Assembly: GCF_038007965.1 (NCBI RefSeq)
Contig: NZ_JBBOYD010000001.1
Location: 4,256,501 to 4,320,500 of the forward strand
DNA: 64,000 nucleotides
DNA from: Niallia sp. FSL W8-0635
GTDB taxonomy: Bacteria; Bacillota; Bacilli; Bacillales; Cytobacillaceae
Reading direction: 5' to 3'
The notes under the pieces are model-generated. The model did not search any database and was not told where the DNA came from. It saw only the letters and a program-made list of their open reading frames with translations. The position numbers and the translations under genes are program-made. Shown piece by piece: positions 16,851-24,795 of the stretch. Numbering within the stretch: position 1 is the stretch's first letter; every line of letters begins with the position of its first letter.

Positions 16851-17001
16851 TTAAGCAATTCTCCTTTCTGGTATTTTCCAAAAAAGTATTTTTTCCAAAT
16901 TATTTTTACAAACTATGTATAAAAGTTTAATAGTTTGGGAATATTATAGACAAATACTACTGAATAAGAAAATCAATTATTTTCAAAAGGAGAGGATTAC
17001 A

Positions 17002-17106
17002 ATGAAAATACAAACAAATTCTGCGGTGACTGATTTTATTGACAAAGATAAATTTGAATTAGAATCCTACCTTGAATATTTATTTAGCCTTGTTTCGGAA
17101 AAATAA
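17002..17106 (+). CDS. Putative 34-residue peptide
   Basis: ATG 17002 follows a strong Shine-Dalgarno (AAAAGGAGAGG, 7-8 nt) and opens a 34-codon frame. The product is acidic and amphipathic (MKIQTNSAVTDFIDKDKFEL, then ESYLEYLFSLVSEK), with no secretion signal and no Cys. An in-frame upstream ATG at 16915 has no ribosome-binding site. It could be a leader or regulatory peptide, since an RNA-like fold begins eight bases after its stop. No family is recognised. The evidence is the RBS plus frame only. Confidence 0.5.
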   Translation: MKIQTNSAVTDFIDKDKFELESYLEYLFSLVSEK

Positions 17107-17113
17107 TCTGAAT

Positions 17114-17216
17114 GATACGATGATTTCCACCTCAAGATAGGGACAACTGTCTACATTATCCGAGGGGATTAGAATCTATCTCAATTGGCAGCAACGTCTC
17201 AGAAAATCATCGTATC
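17114..17216 (+). ncRNA. Candidate structured RNA element, class unknown
   Basis: A perfect 13-bp stem (17114-17126 GATACGATGATTT with 17204-17216) closes a 77-nt interior. Inside, GATAG near 17137 can pair with CTATC near 17176. Within that helix are two small hairpins, GACA-AC-TGTC and ATCC-GAGG-GGAT, giving a multi-branched fold. A ~19-bp terminator-like hairpin follows at 17233-17290, then the Spo0E gene. This is the layout of a cis-regulatory RNA or a small RNA. I compared it from memory with common riboswitch consensus sequences and found no match. It could also be read on the minus strand. Confidence 0.5.
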
Positions 17217-17232
17217 CTCCAGACTCCTATGT

Positions 17233-17290
17233 TTAGATGGACTTTTTAGGGGATGTTTAATCGCTCTAAAAACATCCTCTAAGCCATCTA
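17233..17290 (+). terminator. Long terminator-like hairpin upstream of the Spo0E gene
   Basis: AGATGG and TTAGGGGATGTTT pair with AAACATCCTCTAA and CCATCT across a 10-nt loop, with a small interior asymmetry. A short T stretch (ATTTTTG) follows about ten bases on. It separates the structured element from the Spo0E-family gene. Confidence 0.6.
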
Positions 17291-17390
17291 CCTACATTTT
17301 TGTAAATTTTATTAAAAAAGCACTTAATATTCCCAATTATATTTGATAGAATAGTAAAAGCAATCTAAAAAAGGTAGGAGCATAATAACA

Positions 17391-17573
17391 ATGGCACTTT
17401 CCCGAGCGAATATCGATAATGTTTGTGAACTATTGGACACAATCGATCTTTTAAAAACCGAATTGCTGAAATATGGGATTGAAAAAGGATTAAATGATCC
17501 TAATACCATCCAAATAAGTGAACTGCTAGATACATATATTATCATGTATCAAAAAAAGATAGCACAGAAGTAG
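17391..17573 (+). CDS. Spo0E-family aspartyl-phosphate phosphatase
   Basis: This 60-residue helical-hairpin protein has the SxELD-type signature: the segment GLNDPNTIQISELLDTYIIMYQ fits Spo0E/YisI/YnzD. Proteins of this family dephosphorylate Spo0A~P and delay sporulation. The length is normal for the short members. The ATG at 17391 follows GGTAGGAG. The upstream region holds the structured RNA candidate and the 34-aa ORF, which may bear on its control. Confidence 0.88.
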   Translation: MALSRANIDNVCELLDTIDLLKTELLKYGIEKGLNDPNTIQISELLDTYIIMYQKKIAQK

Positions 17574-17632
17574 ATACATATTCTCCAATCTCTTCCACTC
17601 CACTTTAAAACAATCATTCCAGCTAAAATAAA

Positions 17633-18649
17633 TTAGCGAATGAGGTTAATTACATCTTTCAAAGCCGCAGCCGCCGCTCCTTTAGGATGAGAGGCACCAC
17701 CCACACAGCAAATCGTTCCCATCTCCTCTGTTTCAAACAATATTCCTTTATTTGTTCCTTTTACATGAATCAATGGATTTTCAGGAGGAAGAATTTCTGG
17801 TTTCACTTGTAAAATAAGCTTGTCCCCTTGTTTTTTGGCTGCTGCAATAAGCTTCCACTCACACCCATTTATTTTTGCCCGCTGCATATCTGCTTTAGTA
17901 ATCTTCTCAATACCCTCTATCTCTATATCACCAAATGTTAGATTCGTATGAAATAAACCATTTGCCAAAAGTAAGATTTTGCAGGCACTGTCTAGCCCTT
18001 TAATATCTAGATTAGGATTTTTCTCTGCTATCCCCTTCTTTTGTGCCTGCTGTAATGCCTCTTCAAAGGTTATATTCCCCTCTGACATACTTGTTAAAAT
18101 AAAATTAGAGGTACCGTTTAAAATTCCTTGTATCGACTGAATGTTACTTCCTGCCAAGCTAAATTCACCAATGTCTAATGTCGGCAATGCTGCCGCTGTT
18201 GCTCCACTGTATTTTATTTGGCATCCTTTTGTCTTTGCCATCGCTAGTAATTCAGGTAAGGATTGAACAAGTGCTCCTTTGCTGACAGAAACAATATCCA
18301 TTTTTGCCTCGATGGCTTGTTTCATATAAGAAAGGGCAGGTTCTCCTGTTTCTAAATTTGTAGGTGTACATTCCAGTAGAATATCTCCTTTTAGAGATGG
18401 TTTTTCAACAGTTAAATCTTTCATACTAGCATATTGCGAAATTCCTAAAGACCCTTGTGGCAAGTTATGTAAGACAGCTAAGTTTAAGCCCTCTGATTCA
18501 TAAGTCATCCCAATTGATCCGATGATTCCAACTACTTTAAATTCTGTATGATATTTTTCGATAAGCTCTTTCTTTTTCTGATCTAGCAATTTGATAAATT
18601 CTTTGGCAACTGTCCCATATCCGGTAATGATTATTTTTCTTTGCTTCAT
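17633..18649 (-). CDS. Homoserine dehydrogenase-like protein lacking the ACT domain
   Basis: This 338-residue protein has an N-terminal NAD(P)-binding Rossmann segment (IIITGYGTVAKEF) and a catalytic domain with the hallmark NGTSNFILT motif near residue 170. NPNLDIKGLDSACKILLLA is the counterpart of the substrate-site helix. The usual Bacillus Hom is ~430 residues with a C-terminal ACT domain for threonine feedback; that domain is absent here. This looks like a paralogue or feedback-insensitive form reducing aspartate semialdehyde to homoserine. It stands alone, away from thrC/thrB, so its pathway role is inferred only. Confidence 0.83.
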   Translation of the reverse strand: MKQRKIIITGYGTVAKEFIKLLDQKKKELIEKYHTEFKVVGIIGSIGMTYESEGLNLAVLHNLPQGSLGISQYASMKDLTVEKPSLKGDILLECTPTNLETGEPALSYMKQAIEAKMDIVSVSKGALVQSLPELLAMAKTKGCQIKYSGATAAALPTLDIGEFSLAGSNIQSIQGILNGTSNFILTSMSEGNITFEEALQQAQKKGIAEKNPNLDIKGLDSACKILLLANGLFHTNLTFGDIEIEGIEKITKADMQRAKINGCEWKLIAAAKKQGDKLILQVKPEILPPENPLIHVKGTNKGILFETEEMGTICCVGGASHPKGAAAAALKDVINLIR

Positions 18650-18797
18650 CCCATCTTTATTCCTTTCCTTGTTATCATGATGGTTATAGTTTTCTTCTTT
18701 TTCCTAAGCATTTCCTCCATTATGAGAAAATTTTTCTGAACCCTTTGTATTTTTTCTCAACTATTGTCCATTCCCTCCAATATCTTTCCGAAGACTT

Positions 18798-18850
18798 AAT
18801 AGGAGACAGACCTGCAGCGCTATAAAGCACTGTAGGTCTATCTCCTATTA
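18798..18850 (-). terminator. Hairpin at the end of spoVR
   Basis: A long, slightly interrupted stem (AATAGGAGA-CAGACCT with AGGTCT-ATCTCCTATT) has the spoVR stop codon in its right arm. The minus-strand T content after it is modest. Confidence 0.6.
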
Positions 18851-20263
18851 TAAATATTTTCGATGCAAGGCTTTGCCATCATAGGTATAAAGAAGCTGTT
18901 TGTCTTCAACTACCGTTTCAATATGGACGCCTCTCCCCCATAATTGATGGATATATGGGAGCACTTTTTCTAAATATTTTAAGTCTAATTCAATTCCCTC
19001 ATATCCATGCTTTAAGTATAATTCTCCATTTTTATTATAATCCCCATCATTAACTGTAATATATGGGAAACCACCATTAACCCGCATGCTCACTAATTGA
19101 TCGCGTACTTGTTCCCAAGCTTTATCGACAATTTTATAATCTCTGCCCTGCTTTTGGAAAAGATACATATCTTCTCTCATTACAAGATCCTTTGTTAAAT
19201 AATTTCGTAAGAAGGAAATATCTGATTCTATTTCACGTACTTCAAACATTTTTTCCCGCCCTGATCCTGGTTTAACTCCCCTTTTCTTCATTTCTTCGGT
19301 CGGATTATTATAACGATCTTCAATATCTTCAAATATCTTTAATCCTAGATAATAGGGATTAATCCCAGTTTTGGATGGCTGTACTACACCTGCATTCAGC
19401 TTTGCAAATTCGATTGCTTCTCCACTTGTTAAATCTAATTCCCTGACAATTCGTTGATGCCAATAAGATGCCCAGCCTTCATTCATAATCTTTGTTTCTA
19501 ATTGTGGCCAGAAATAGAGCATCTCCTCCCGCATCATCGTTAAGACGTCCCTTTGCCAATCCGTAAGCTCTCTACTAAAGTTTTCGATAAAAAGCAGTAA
19601 ATCCTTCTCTGGCTGTGGCGGGAACTTCTTTGCTACCTTTTTCTTCGGCTTTTTCGGTTTATTCCGATCATCTAATCCCCATAATTCATCATACGGAGTA
19701 CTCGTTGTTTCTTCTTCCTCCACAAACTCCACATCATCCATCGACCACGCTAATTTTGGTCGCATCAAGCTCGGATCTATATGTTCATCAATCGCTAATA
19801 CTGCGTCCAAAAAGGTTTCCACTTCATGCTTTCCATATTTGATTTCATATTGGCGAATCCGATCAGCGGTTGCAGCCATACTTTCGACCATTTCTCGTTT
19901 CGTATTTTGAAAACGAACATTATTTTTAAAGAAATCACAGTGCGCTAAAACATGGGCAACAATTAGTTTATTATTTATTAACGAGTTACTATCAAGCAAG
20001 AAAGCATAGCACGGATTTGAATTTATCACTAATTCATATATTTTAGATAAACCTAAATCATAATGCAGCTTCATTTTATGAAACTGCTTTCCAAAACTCC
20101 AATGGGAAAATCGAGTAGGCATTCCGTATGCACCGAATGTATAAATGATATCCGCAGGACAAATTTCATATCTCATTGGATAAAAGTCTAGTCCAAATCC
20201 AGAAGCAATCTCGGTAATTTCGTCAATGGCATATTCTAATTCCTTTTGTTCTACCTCATTCAT
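18848..20263 (-). CDS. spoVR: SpoVR-family protein
   Basis: The start is ATG 20263 ([20 protein letters not shown]), with AAAGGAGAG seven nt upstream; the GTG at 20281 precedes that site. The 471-residue protein has the SpoVR features: [18 protein letters not shown], the [16 protein letters not shown] region, [13 protein letters not shown], and [17 protein letters not shown]. SpoVR is involved in spore cortex formation in Bacillus and is expressed in the mother cell under sigma-E there. In other bacteria the family (YcgB) is co-encoded with a PrkA-type kinase, not seen here. The full length is conserved. Confidence 0.93.
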   Translation of the reverse strand: MNEVEQKELEYAIDEITEIASGFGLDFYPMRYEICPADIIYTFGAYGMPTRFSHWSFGKQFHKMKLHYDLGLSKIYELVINSNPCYAFLLDSNSLINNKLIVAHVLAHCDFFKNNVRFQNTKREMVESMAATADRIRQYEIKYGKHEVETFLDAVLAIDEHIDPSLMRPKLAWSMDDVEFVEEEETTSTPYDELWGLDDRNKPKKPKKKVAKKFPPQPEKDLLLFIENFSRELTDWQRDVLTMMREEMLYFWPQLETKIMNEGWASYWHQRIVRELDLTSGEAIEFAKLNAGVVQPSKTGINPYYLGLKIFEDIEDRYNNPTEEMKKRGVKPGSGREKMFEVREIESDISFLRNYLTKDLVMREDMYLFQKQGRDYKIVDKAWEQVRDQLVSMRVNGGFPYITVNDGDYNKNGELYLKHGYEGIELDLKYLEKVLPYIHQLWGRGVHIETVVEDKQLLYTYDGKALHRKYL

Positions 20264-20427
20264 TCCGCTCTCTCCTTTCACCGTTTAAACTAATGTATGA
20301 AAGGAAAAAGTGAATCATGAGTAAATTAGATAGAAATTGCGTTAGATTGTTGGTTTTATTTAATAGGAAGCAAAATAAAGGAACGAATCTTGGTTGTTGG
20401 TGTTTTTTGCTTTGTTGCTCTGCTATT

Positions 20428-20515
20428 TTGAATGTCATCGCTTTGATGAACGCCACTTTTCCCTTTGTTGCTCTGCCTTTTGGCGTTCATTTCCTTTATG
20501 AACACAAATTTCCAC
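20428..20515. repeat. 52-bp-spaced palindromic repeat, family D, locus 2
   Basis: TTGATGAACGCCACTTTT at 20443 is nearly identical to the copy at 386, and a degenerate copy (TATGAACACA) follows at 20497, 52 bp on. TTGAATGTCAT at 20428 and TTGGCGTTCAT at 20480 are also 52 bp apart. The tight palindrome GGCGTTCAT-N6-ATGAACAC spans 20482-20505. It lies just beyond the terminator of the penicillin-binding protein gene, within a 325-bp gap. Confidence 0.8.
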
Positions 20516-20545
20516 AAAGCCTACCTTCCAATCACCAACTTTCCC

Positions 20546-20583
20546 CCAAAAAGAAAAGGAGCATTCTCTTCGAACACTCCTTT
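20546..20583 (-). terminator. Terminator of the penicillin-binding protein gene
   Basis: The minus strand reads AAAGGAG, a 15-nt loop, CTCCTTT, then TTCTTTTT. Confidence 0.8.
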
Positions 20584-20588
20584 TCCCT

Positions 20589-22589
20589 TTATTCTATTAT
20601 CTCTTTCACTTTTTTCACGACATAGCCGGAGCTTCCTTTGTTTTCAACGCTTTCCATCATCATTGCAATCAAAAGGTCTTTTTTGTCTTTATCATAGGTA
20701 ACATACCAGCCGTTTTCTGTTCCTTTTTCGCCTTGTTTCGCTTTTAATTCGGCTGTGCCTGTTTTTCCGGCAAACGTTTTGCCACTTATTTTTCCAGCGC
20801 GTGCTGTACCATTTGGATTTTCAATAACCTGTTGCAAATCATTAGAAATAGTATTGGCAACTGATTCGTCCATGATTTTTTCTTTCCATACCTTGCCCTT
20901 CTCTTCGCTATCCAATAATACTGGCGTCACGAGGTTTCCACCAGTAACAAATGGGGTATAAGCTGTAGCAAGATGAATCACACTCATTTCCACATGTCCT
21001 TGACCATAGCCGGAGTCTGCTAATAAAATTTCTGTATCTAAGTCGCCATATGTGGATTTTTCAATCGGGAAAGCGTATGGAAATGATTCTTCAAAGCCAA
21101 ATTTCTTTAGCTCATTCGCAAATTTATCTTTCCCTAAATCTAGTGCTGTTTGTGCAAAGTAAATATTGTCACTGTAAAGAAGAGCATCCGCGAGATTTAC
21201 TGGTGCCGAACTGCTATGCACTCTTGTTACATAATAACCGCCCCATGATTTATCCTTTTGCCACTGTTTTGTTGTAATCTTTCTTTCCTGTTCCGGAGTA
21301 ATGACTCCCTCAGTTAATGCAGCAGCTGCCACAAGAGGCTTCATTACAGAACCAGGTGCGTATTTGTTTTTAAAACGATTCGTAAAAGGATCTAGCTTAT
21401 TATTATCATACGCTTCTTTCTCAGACGTTGTTAGGCCAACAATCATCTTATTTGGATCAAATGCTGGACTGCTAACTAGTGCTAGCGTTTCTCCTGTTGA
21501 TGGATTAATAGCAGCTGCGGAACCTGCTTCTCCATCCATTTTTTCATATATTTCCTTTTGTAAATCTGCATTTATCGTCAGTTTAATATTTTCTCCATTT
21601 TGCACTTCTTTTTTCGCTAAAGTAACGGTACTGCCGTCTGCCTTTTTGATTAAAATTTGTTCTCCATTGGAGCCTTTTAATCGCTCTTCTAGTACTTGTT
21701 CTAAGCCTCTTTTTCCAATTACATCTGTGCTTGAATAGCCTTTGCCCTCATTTTTCTCTAGCTCTTCTGCAGTAATGCTACCAATGTAGCCGATTAAATG
21801 AGCAGCACTTTCTCCAAATGGATAAATTCTGCCTTTTGTATCTTGTTTTTGCACGCCAGGTAATGCAAAAAGTTTCTCTAAATAAGCACTGTCACCTGTG
21901 GCAACCTTTTTTATTGGAACAAAAAAGCTTGGCTGTATCCAGTCTGCATTTAACGCCTTTTCAATGGTTTCTTTTTTGATATCTAGAAGCTTTGCCAAAT
22001 CATTGATTACTGTATCTGGATTGTCCCCCATTTGCTCTGGAACAAGTCCAATTTCATAGATAACGCCATTCATTGCTAGAGGGTTTTCATTCGTATCCAC
22101 AATGCTGCCGCGTTCTGCTTGAATGGTGCTAACGGAAATTTTGTCATCAGGACCTAACTCGGAAAAAATATAAGTAGTATCCCAATTTATATACCAGTTT
22201 TCTTCTTTCTCTCTTTCTTCTTTTACAAGCGTAGCCTCATTGTCAAAGCTGATTTCTCCTGCCATGCTATTCATTTTTACCGAAAATGGAATGTCTGTTT
22301 TCTCTACTTTATCAAACTTCTCGTCCTCGGATGGCTTCGTATATGTTATGTCTAAATCATTGATGTTTAAGTCCTTGTAGATTTTTTCGTATCTGGAAAC
22401 AAAATCTTCCTCGGAAATGTTTTCTTTTGCCTCTGTTGAAAGATAAGCATACATCTCTTTAAATTTCTGATCATTCCACAATTTTATATATTGTGATAGC
22501 CGTTCATCTGGGGTAGGCTCGTTTTTATTACATCCTGTTGCAACTGCTACCAGTATTAATATCAGTAAAAAAATCCATCTTTTTTTCAT
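20589..22589 (-). CDS. Class B penicillin-binding protein, PBP3/PBP2a type, lipoprotein
   Basis: The start is ATG 22589 behind AAGGGGAGA. The 666-residue product begins MKKRWIFLLILILVAVATGC, a lipoprotein signal with Cys 20. An NTF2-like MecA_N domain (about 25-145) precedes the dimerisation domain (about 150-330) and the transpeptidase domain. Active-site motifs are S414-x-x-K in PGSVMKP, SDN at 473, and KTGT at 609. The domain order is that of B. subtilis PbpC (PBP3) and staphylococcal MecA: a D,D-transpeptidase making peptidoglycan cross-links. PbpC-type enzymes often have low beta-lactam affinity, but resistance is not implied by sequence alone. Confidence 0.93.
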   Translation of the reverse strand: MKKRWIFLLILILVAVATGCNKNEPTPDERLSQYIKLWNDQKFKEMYAYLSTEAKENISEEDFVSRYEKIYKDLNINDLDITYTKPSEDEKFDKVEKTDIPFSVKMNSMAGEISFDNEATLVKEEREKEENWYINWDTTYIFSELGPDDKISVSTIQAERGSIVDTNENPLAMNGVIYEIGLVPEQMGDNPDTVINDLAKLLDIKKETIEKALNADWIQPSFFVPIKKVATGDSAYLEKLFALPGVQKQDTKGRIYPFGESAAHLIGYIGSITAEELEKNEGKGYSSTDVIGKRGLEQVLEERLKGSNGEQILIKKADGSTVTLAKKEVQNGENIKLTINADLQKEIYEKMDGEAGSAAAINPSTGETLALVSSPAFDPNKMIVGLTTSEKEAYDNNKLDPFTNRFKNKYAPGSVMKPLVAAAALTEGVITPEQERKITTKQWQKDKSWGGYYVTRVHSSSAPVNLADALLYSDNIYFAQTALDLGKDKFANELKKFGFEESFPYAFPIEKSTYGDLDTEILLADSGYGQGHVEMSVIHLATAYTPFVTGGNLVTPVLLDSEEKGKVWKEKIMDESVANTISNDLQQVIENPNGTARAGKISGKTFAGKTGTAELKAKQGEKGTENGWYVTYDKDKKDLLIAMMMESVENKGSSGYVVKKVKEIIE

Positions 22590-22835
22590 TCCTATCTCCC
22601 CTTCTAATCTACTACTACTAGCGTACCATTTTTTCACAAAAACGGAAAAAGAATTACCTGAAAACTTTATATTTTTATTGTCTGCTACTACCTGTATATT
22701 ATTATCATCCTAAAAAAATAATAACTCTATTACGTTAATGAATAGTAAAAGTTTCAAGTATATATTACACACTTTTTTATTAAAATTTGCTACAATACAT
22801 GCAAATGATAGCCACCTTTTGTAGGAGGAAAACTT

Positions 22836-23216
22836 ATGATTATCTTATTTGATGGGGTTTGTAATTTATGCACTTGGAGTGTGCAATTTATTATAAAGAG
22901 GGATCCAAAAGAACAATTTTCCTTTGCTTCTTTGCAAAGCGATGTCGGGAAAAGTTTGCTAGAAAAACATCATCTTTCTGATGTAAATAGTGTTGTCCTT
23001 ATTAAAAAGAATAAATGCTATCTAGAATCTAATGCAGCTTTAGAAATATGCCGTCACCTTTCCAATGGCTGGAAGTTGCTTACTATTTTAAAAATAATTC
23101 CTTCCTTCATAAGAAATCCTCTTTATCGCTATATTGCTAGAAATCGATATAAATGGTTTGGTAAACAGGAATCCTGTATGCTTCCGACAGAAGAGATGAA
23201 GAAGCGTTTTTTATAG
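22836..23216 (+). CDS. yuxK: DCC-family thiol-disulfide oxidoreductase-like protein (YuxK type)
   Basis: This 126-residue protein has the family motif DGVCNLC at residues 6-12 (DxxCxxC), followed by VQFIIKRDPKEQFSFASLQS. It ends with [19 protein letters not shown], a late Cys typical of DUF393. The fold is thioredoxin-like, and a redox role is inferred rather than proven. Shine-Dalgarno GTAGGAGGA supports the start. It is monocistronic. Confidence 0.9.
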   Translation: MIILFDGVCNLCTWSVQFIIKRDPKEQFSFASLQSDVGKSLLEKHHLSDVNSVVLIKKNKCYLESNAALEICRHLSNGWKLLTILKIIPSFIRNPLYRYIARNRYKWFGKQESCMLPTEEMKKRFL

Positions 23217-23628
23217 TACATACTTGCTTTGACTACGAGGTTCTCTGTACCCTTTTTTCAAAAATAAACAAAAAAGACCGCTTTCTCATCAGAAAACGGC
23301 AGAAAATTGGAGATAAAAGGACTACTCGTAAAACAAATATTGGGGTTTAATAGAAATCACGATTTCTATTAAAAATGCTCAATTAAGTTATATCTCGCTA
23401 AACTTTCAGAAGGCGTAGGTGGGCACTTCTAAAAATAGCAAAAATATTCTTAATATATTGCGGTAAAATTAATTAAATCATATTATATAGATAGATGAAT
23501 TCTTGGTTTTTAAGTATATTTCGCCATTTTACGGCATTTCACACTGTTTTCTTCAAAAATCACAGAAAAATATAACTTTAGGAATATTCATAAAAATAGG
23601 CAGGTTTTTCTAAGTAGGAGTGGAGCGA
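23217..23628. other. 412-bp AT-rich intergenic region upstream of the RRNPP regulator
   Basis: It holds a weak hairpin just after the YuxK gene (CCGCTTTCTCATCAGAAAACGG, 23279-23299) and the perfect palindrome at 23346-23373 reported separately. The stretch between ~23380 and 23610 is very AT-rich with no open frame I can support. It probably carries the promoter of the regulator gene. Confidence 0.5.
23346..23373. promoter_or_regulatory. 28-bp perfect palindrome, candidate operator
   Basis: TTTAATAGAAATC (23346-23358) and its exact complement (23361-23373) are separated by two bases. With a 2-nt centre this suits a dimeric DNA-binding protein better than a terminator. It lies 255 bp upstream of the HTH-TPR regulator. 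Confidence 0.5.
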
Positions 23629-24501
23629 TTGGATTTTTCAGCGGTTGGAGAAAAAATCAAGGAACTACGAAAGCAAATGGGCTTATCCCAAAAAGAGCTT
23701 TCCCATAATATATGTACACAGGCGCAGATAAGTAAGATTGAAAAAGGAGAAGTACTTCCATTATCTTCTACTCTTTATCTCATCTCTAGTCGATTGGGAG
23801 TGGATGTGAATTATTTTTTCGATATTGGCACGACCCCGCGACTAGATTATGTGGATGAAACCTTTCGTCAATTAAAGGCGGCGCGAAGAAATACCGACTA
23901 TCATACACTAAAGCAAATTGTAAAAGCAGAAGAAAATAATCCTTTATTTACCCACCATAAGAAAAACTATCAAATACTACTTTGGCATAAAGCAATCTAT
24001 CTATTTGAAATCGACCGTGATTTTAATCGAGCCATCAAGCTGATTAATGAAGCGATTGAGCTTACTTTTGATACCGTCTTCACCGAAAGAGAGTTAGAAA
24101 TCTATATTAGCAAAGGGATTTTTTACTATGAGGAAGGCCTCATCGATGATTCCCTAACGATTTATGAACGAGCATTTAAAGCGATTAATCAGATTCCCTA
24201 TTTGCAAGATGATACGATTAAAAGTAGATTATATTTTAATATTGCTAAATCATTAACAGATCAGTCACAATATGATACTTCCATTGCTTATTGTAAGGAA
24301 GCGATTGATTGGGCCATCCAACAGGATAACCTTTATCTGTTTGCTCACTTTCACTATCATATCGGATATAACTATGAATTACAAAAGGATTTTGACCTAG
24401 CTACACAATATATGAAAGATGCACTAATGATTTTTCAGTTAGTAAAGGATAACCGTTATATAGATTATATCCAAAATAAAATAAATAATTGGCAAAAATA
24501 A
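23629..24501 (+). CDS. RRNPP-type regulator (XRE HTH plus TPR repeats, PlcR/NprR-like)
   Basis: The start is probably TTG 23629 (MDFSAVGEKIKELRKQ), with GTAGGAG at good spacing; the in-frame GTG at 23620 directly abuts that site. The 290-residue protein has an XRE helix-turn-helix at residues 5-60 (LSQKELSHNICTQAQISKIE), then about five TPR-like helical pairs to the end. This is the layout of peptide-responsive quorum-sensing regulators. No convincing secreted pheromone gene follows at the expected place, so its peptide may be elsewhere or the protein may be an orphan. A terminator closes the gene. Confidence 0.83.
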   Translation: MDFSAVGEKIKELRKQMGLSQKELSHNICTQAQISKIEKGEVLPLSSTLYLISSRLGVDVNYFFDIGTTPRLDYVDETFRQLKAARRNTDYHTLKQIVKAEENNPLFTHHKKNYQILLWHKAIYLFEIDRDFNRAIKLINEAIELTFDTVFTERELEIYISKGIFYYEEGLIDDSLTIYERAFKAINQIPYLQDDTIKSRLYFNIAKSLTDQSQYDTSIAYCKEAIDWAIQQDNLYLFAHFHYHIGYNYELQKDFDLATQYMKDALMIFQLVKDNRYIDYIQNKINNWQK

Positions 24502-24513
24502 TATGTTTTTAAG

Positions 24514-24580
24514 GATTGTCTCTCCCATCTATTACACACATTATTAGTGTGAAGATGATGTTTGGAGAACAATCTTTTTT
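24514..24580 (+). terminator. Terminator of the RRNPP regulator gene
   Basis: GATTGTCTCTCC (24514-24525) pairs with GGAGAACAATC (24563-24573), with an inner CACAC/GTGTG helix, followed by a T7 run. Confidence 0.75.
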
Positions 24581-24795
24581 TATTCCGCTCCCTCCTATAG
24601 ACCCGGTAAGTTCGTACCTTTGTCAACCATTGGTTCTTTTCATCGATAACTTACATCCCATTCTTAATTATCTATGAAAATTTACCTATTTTCCTATAAT
24701 TCTATCTTTTTCTCCAAAATTAAAGGTCAATAGTCTGATAGGATATGGTAATATAGGTATACTATAGTATATTCATTAGGAGTGAGTGATAAAAA

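Noticed and set aside
16915..17001. N-terminal extension of the 34-aa peptide from an upstream ATG
   Set aside because: No ribosome-binding site precedes ATG 16915, while a strong one lies directly before ATG 17002.
17114..17216. Purine, TPP, SAM or T-box identity for the structured element
   Set aside because: None of the conserved core words of these classes occurs, and there is no TGGNACC-type T-box sequence.
385..20515. 52-bp palindromic arrays as CRISPR or as insertion-sequence ends
   Set aside because: The sequence between the palindromes is itself partly repeated, no cas or transposase gene lies near, and no target duplication is visible.
24554..24700. Short frame MMFGEQSFFIPLPPIDPVSS as a pheromone propeptide for the RRNPP regulator
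   Set aside because: Its start lies inside the regulator's terminator stem, no Shine-Dalgarno is present, and it lacks a secretion signal.
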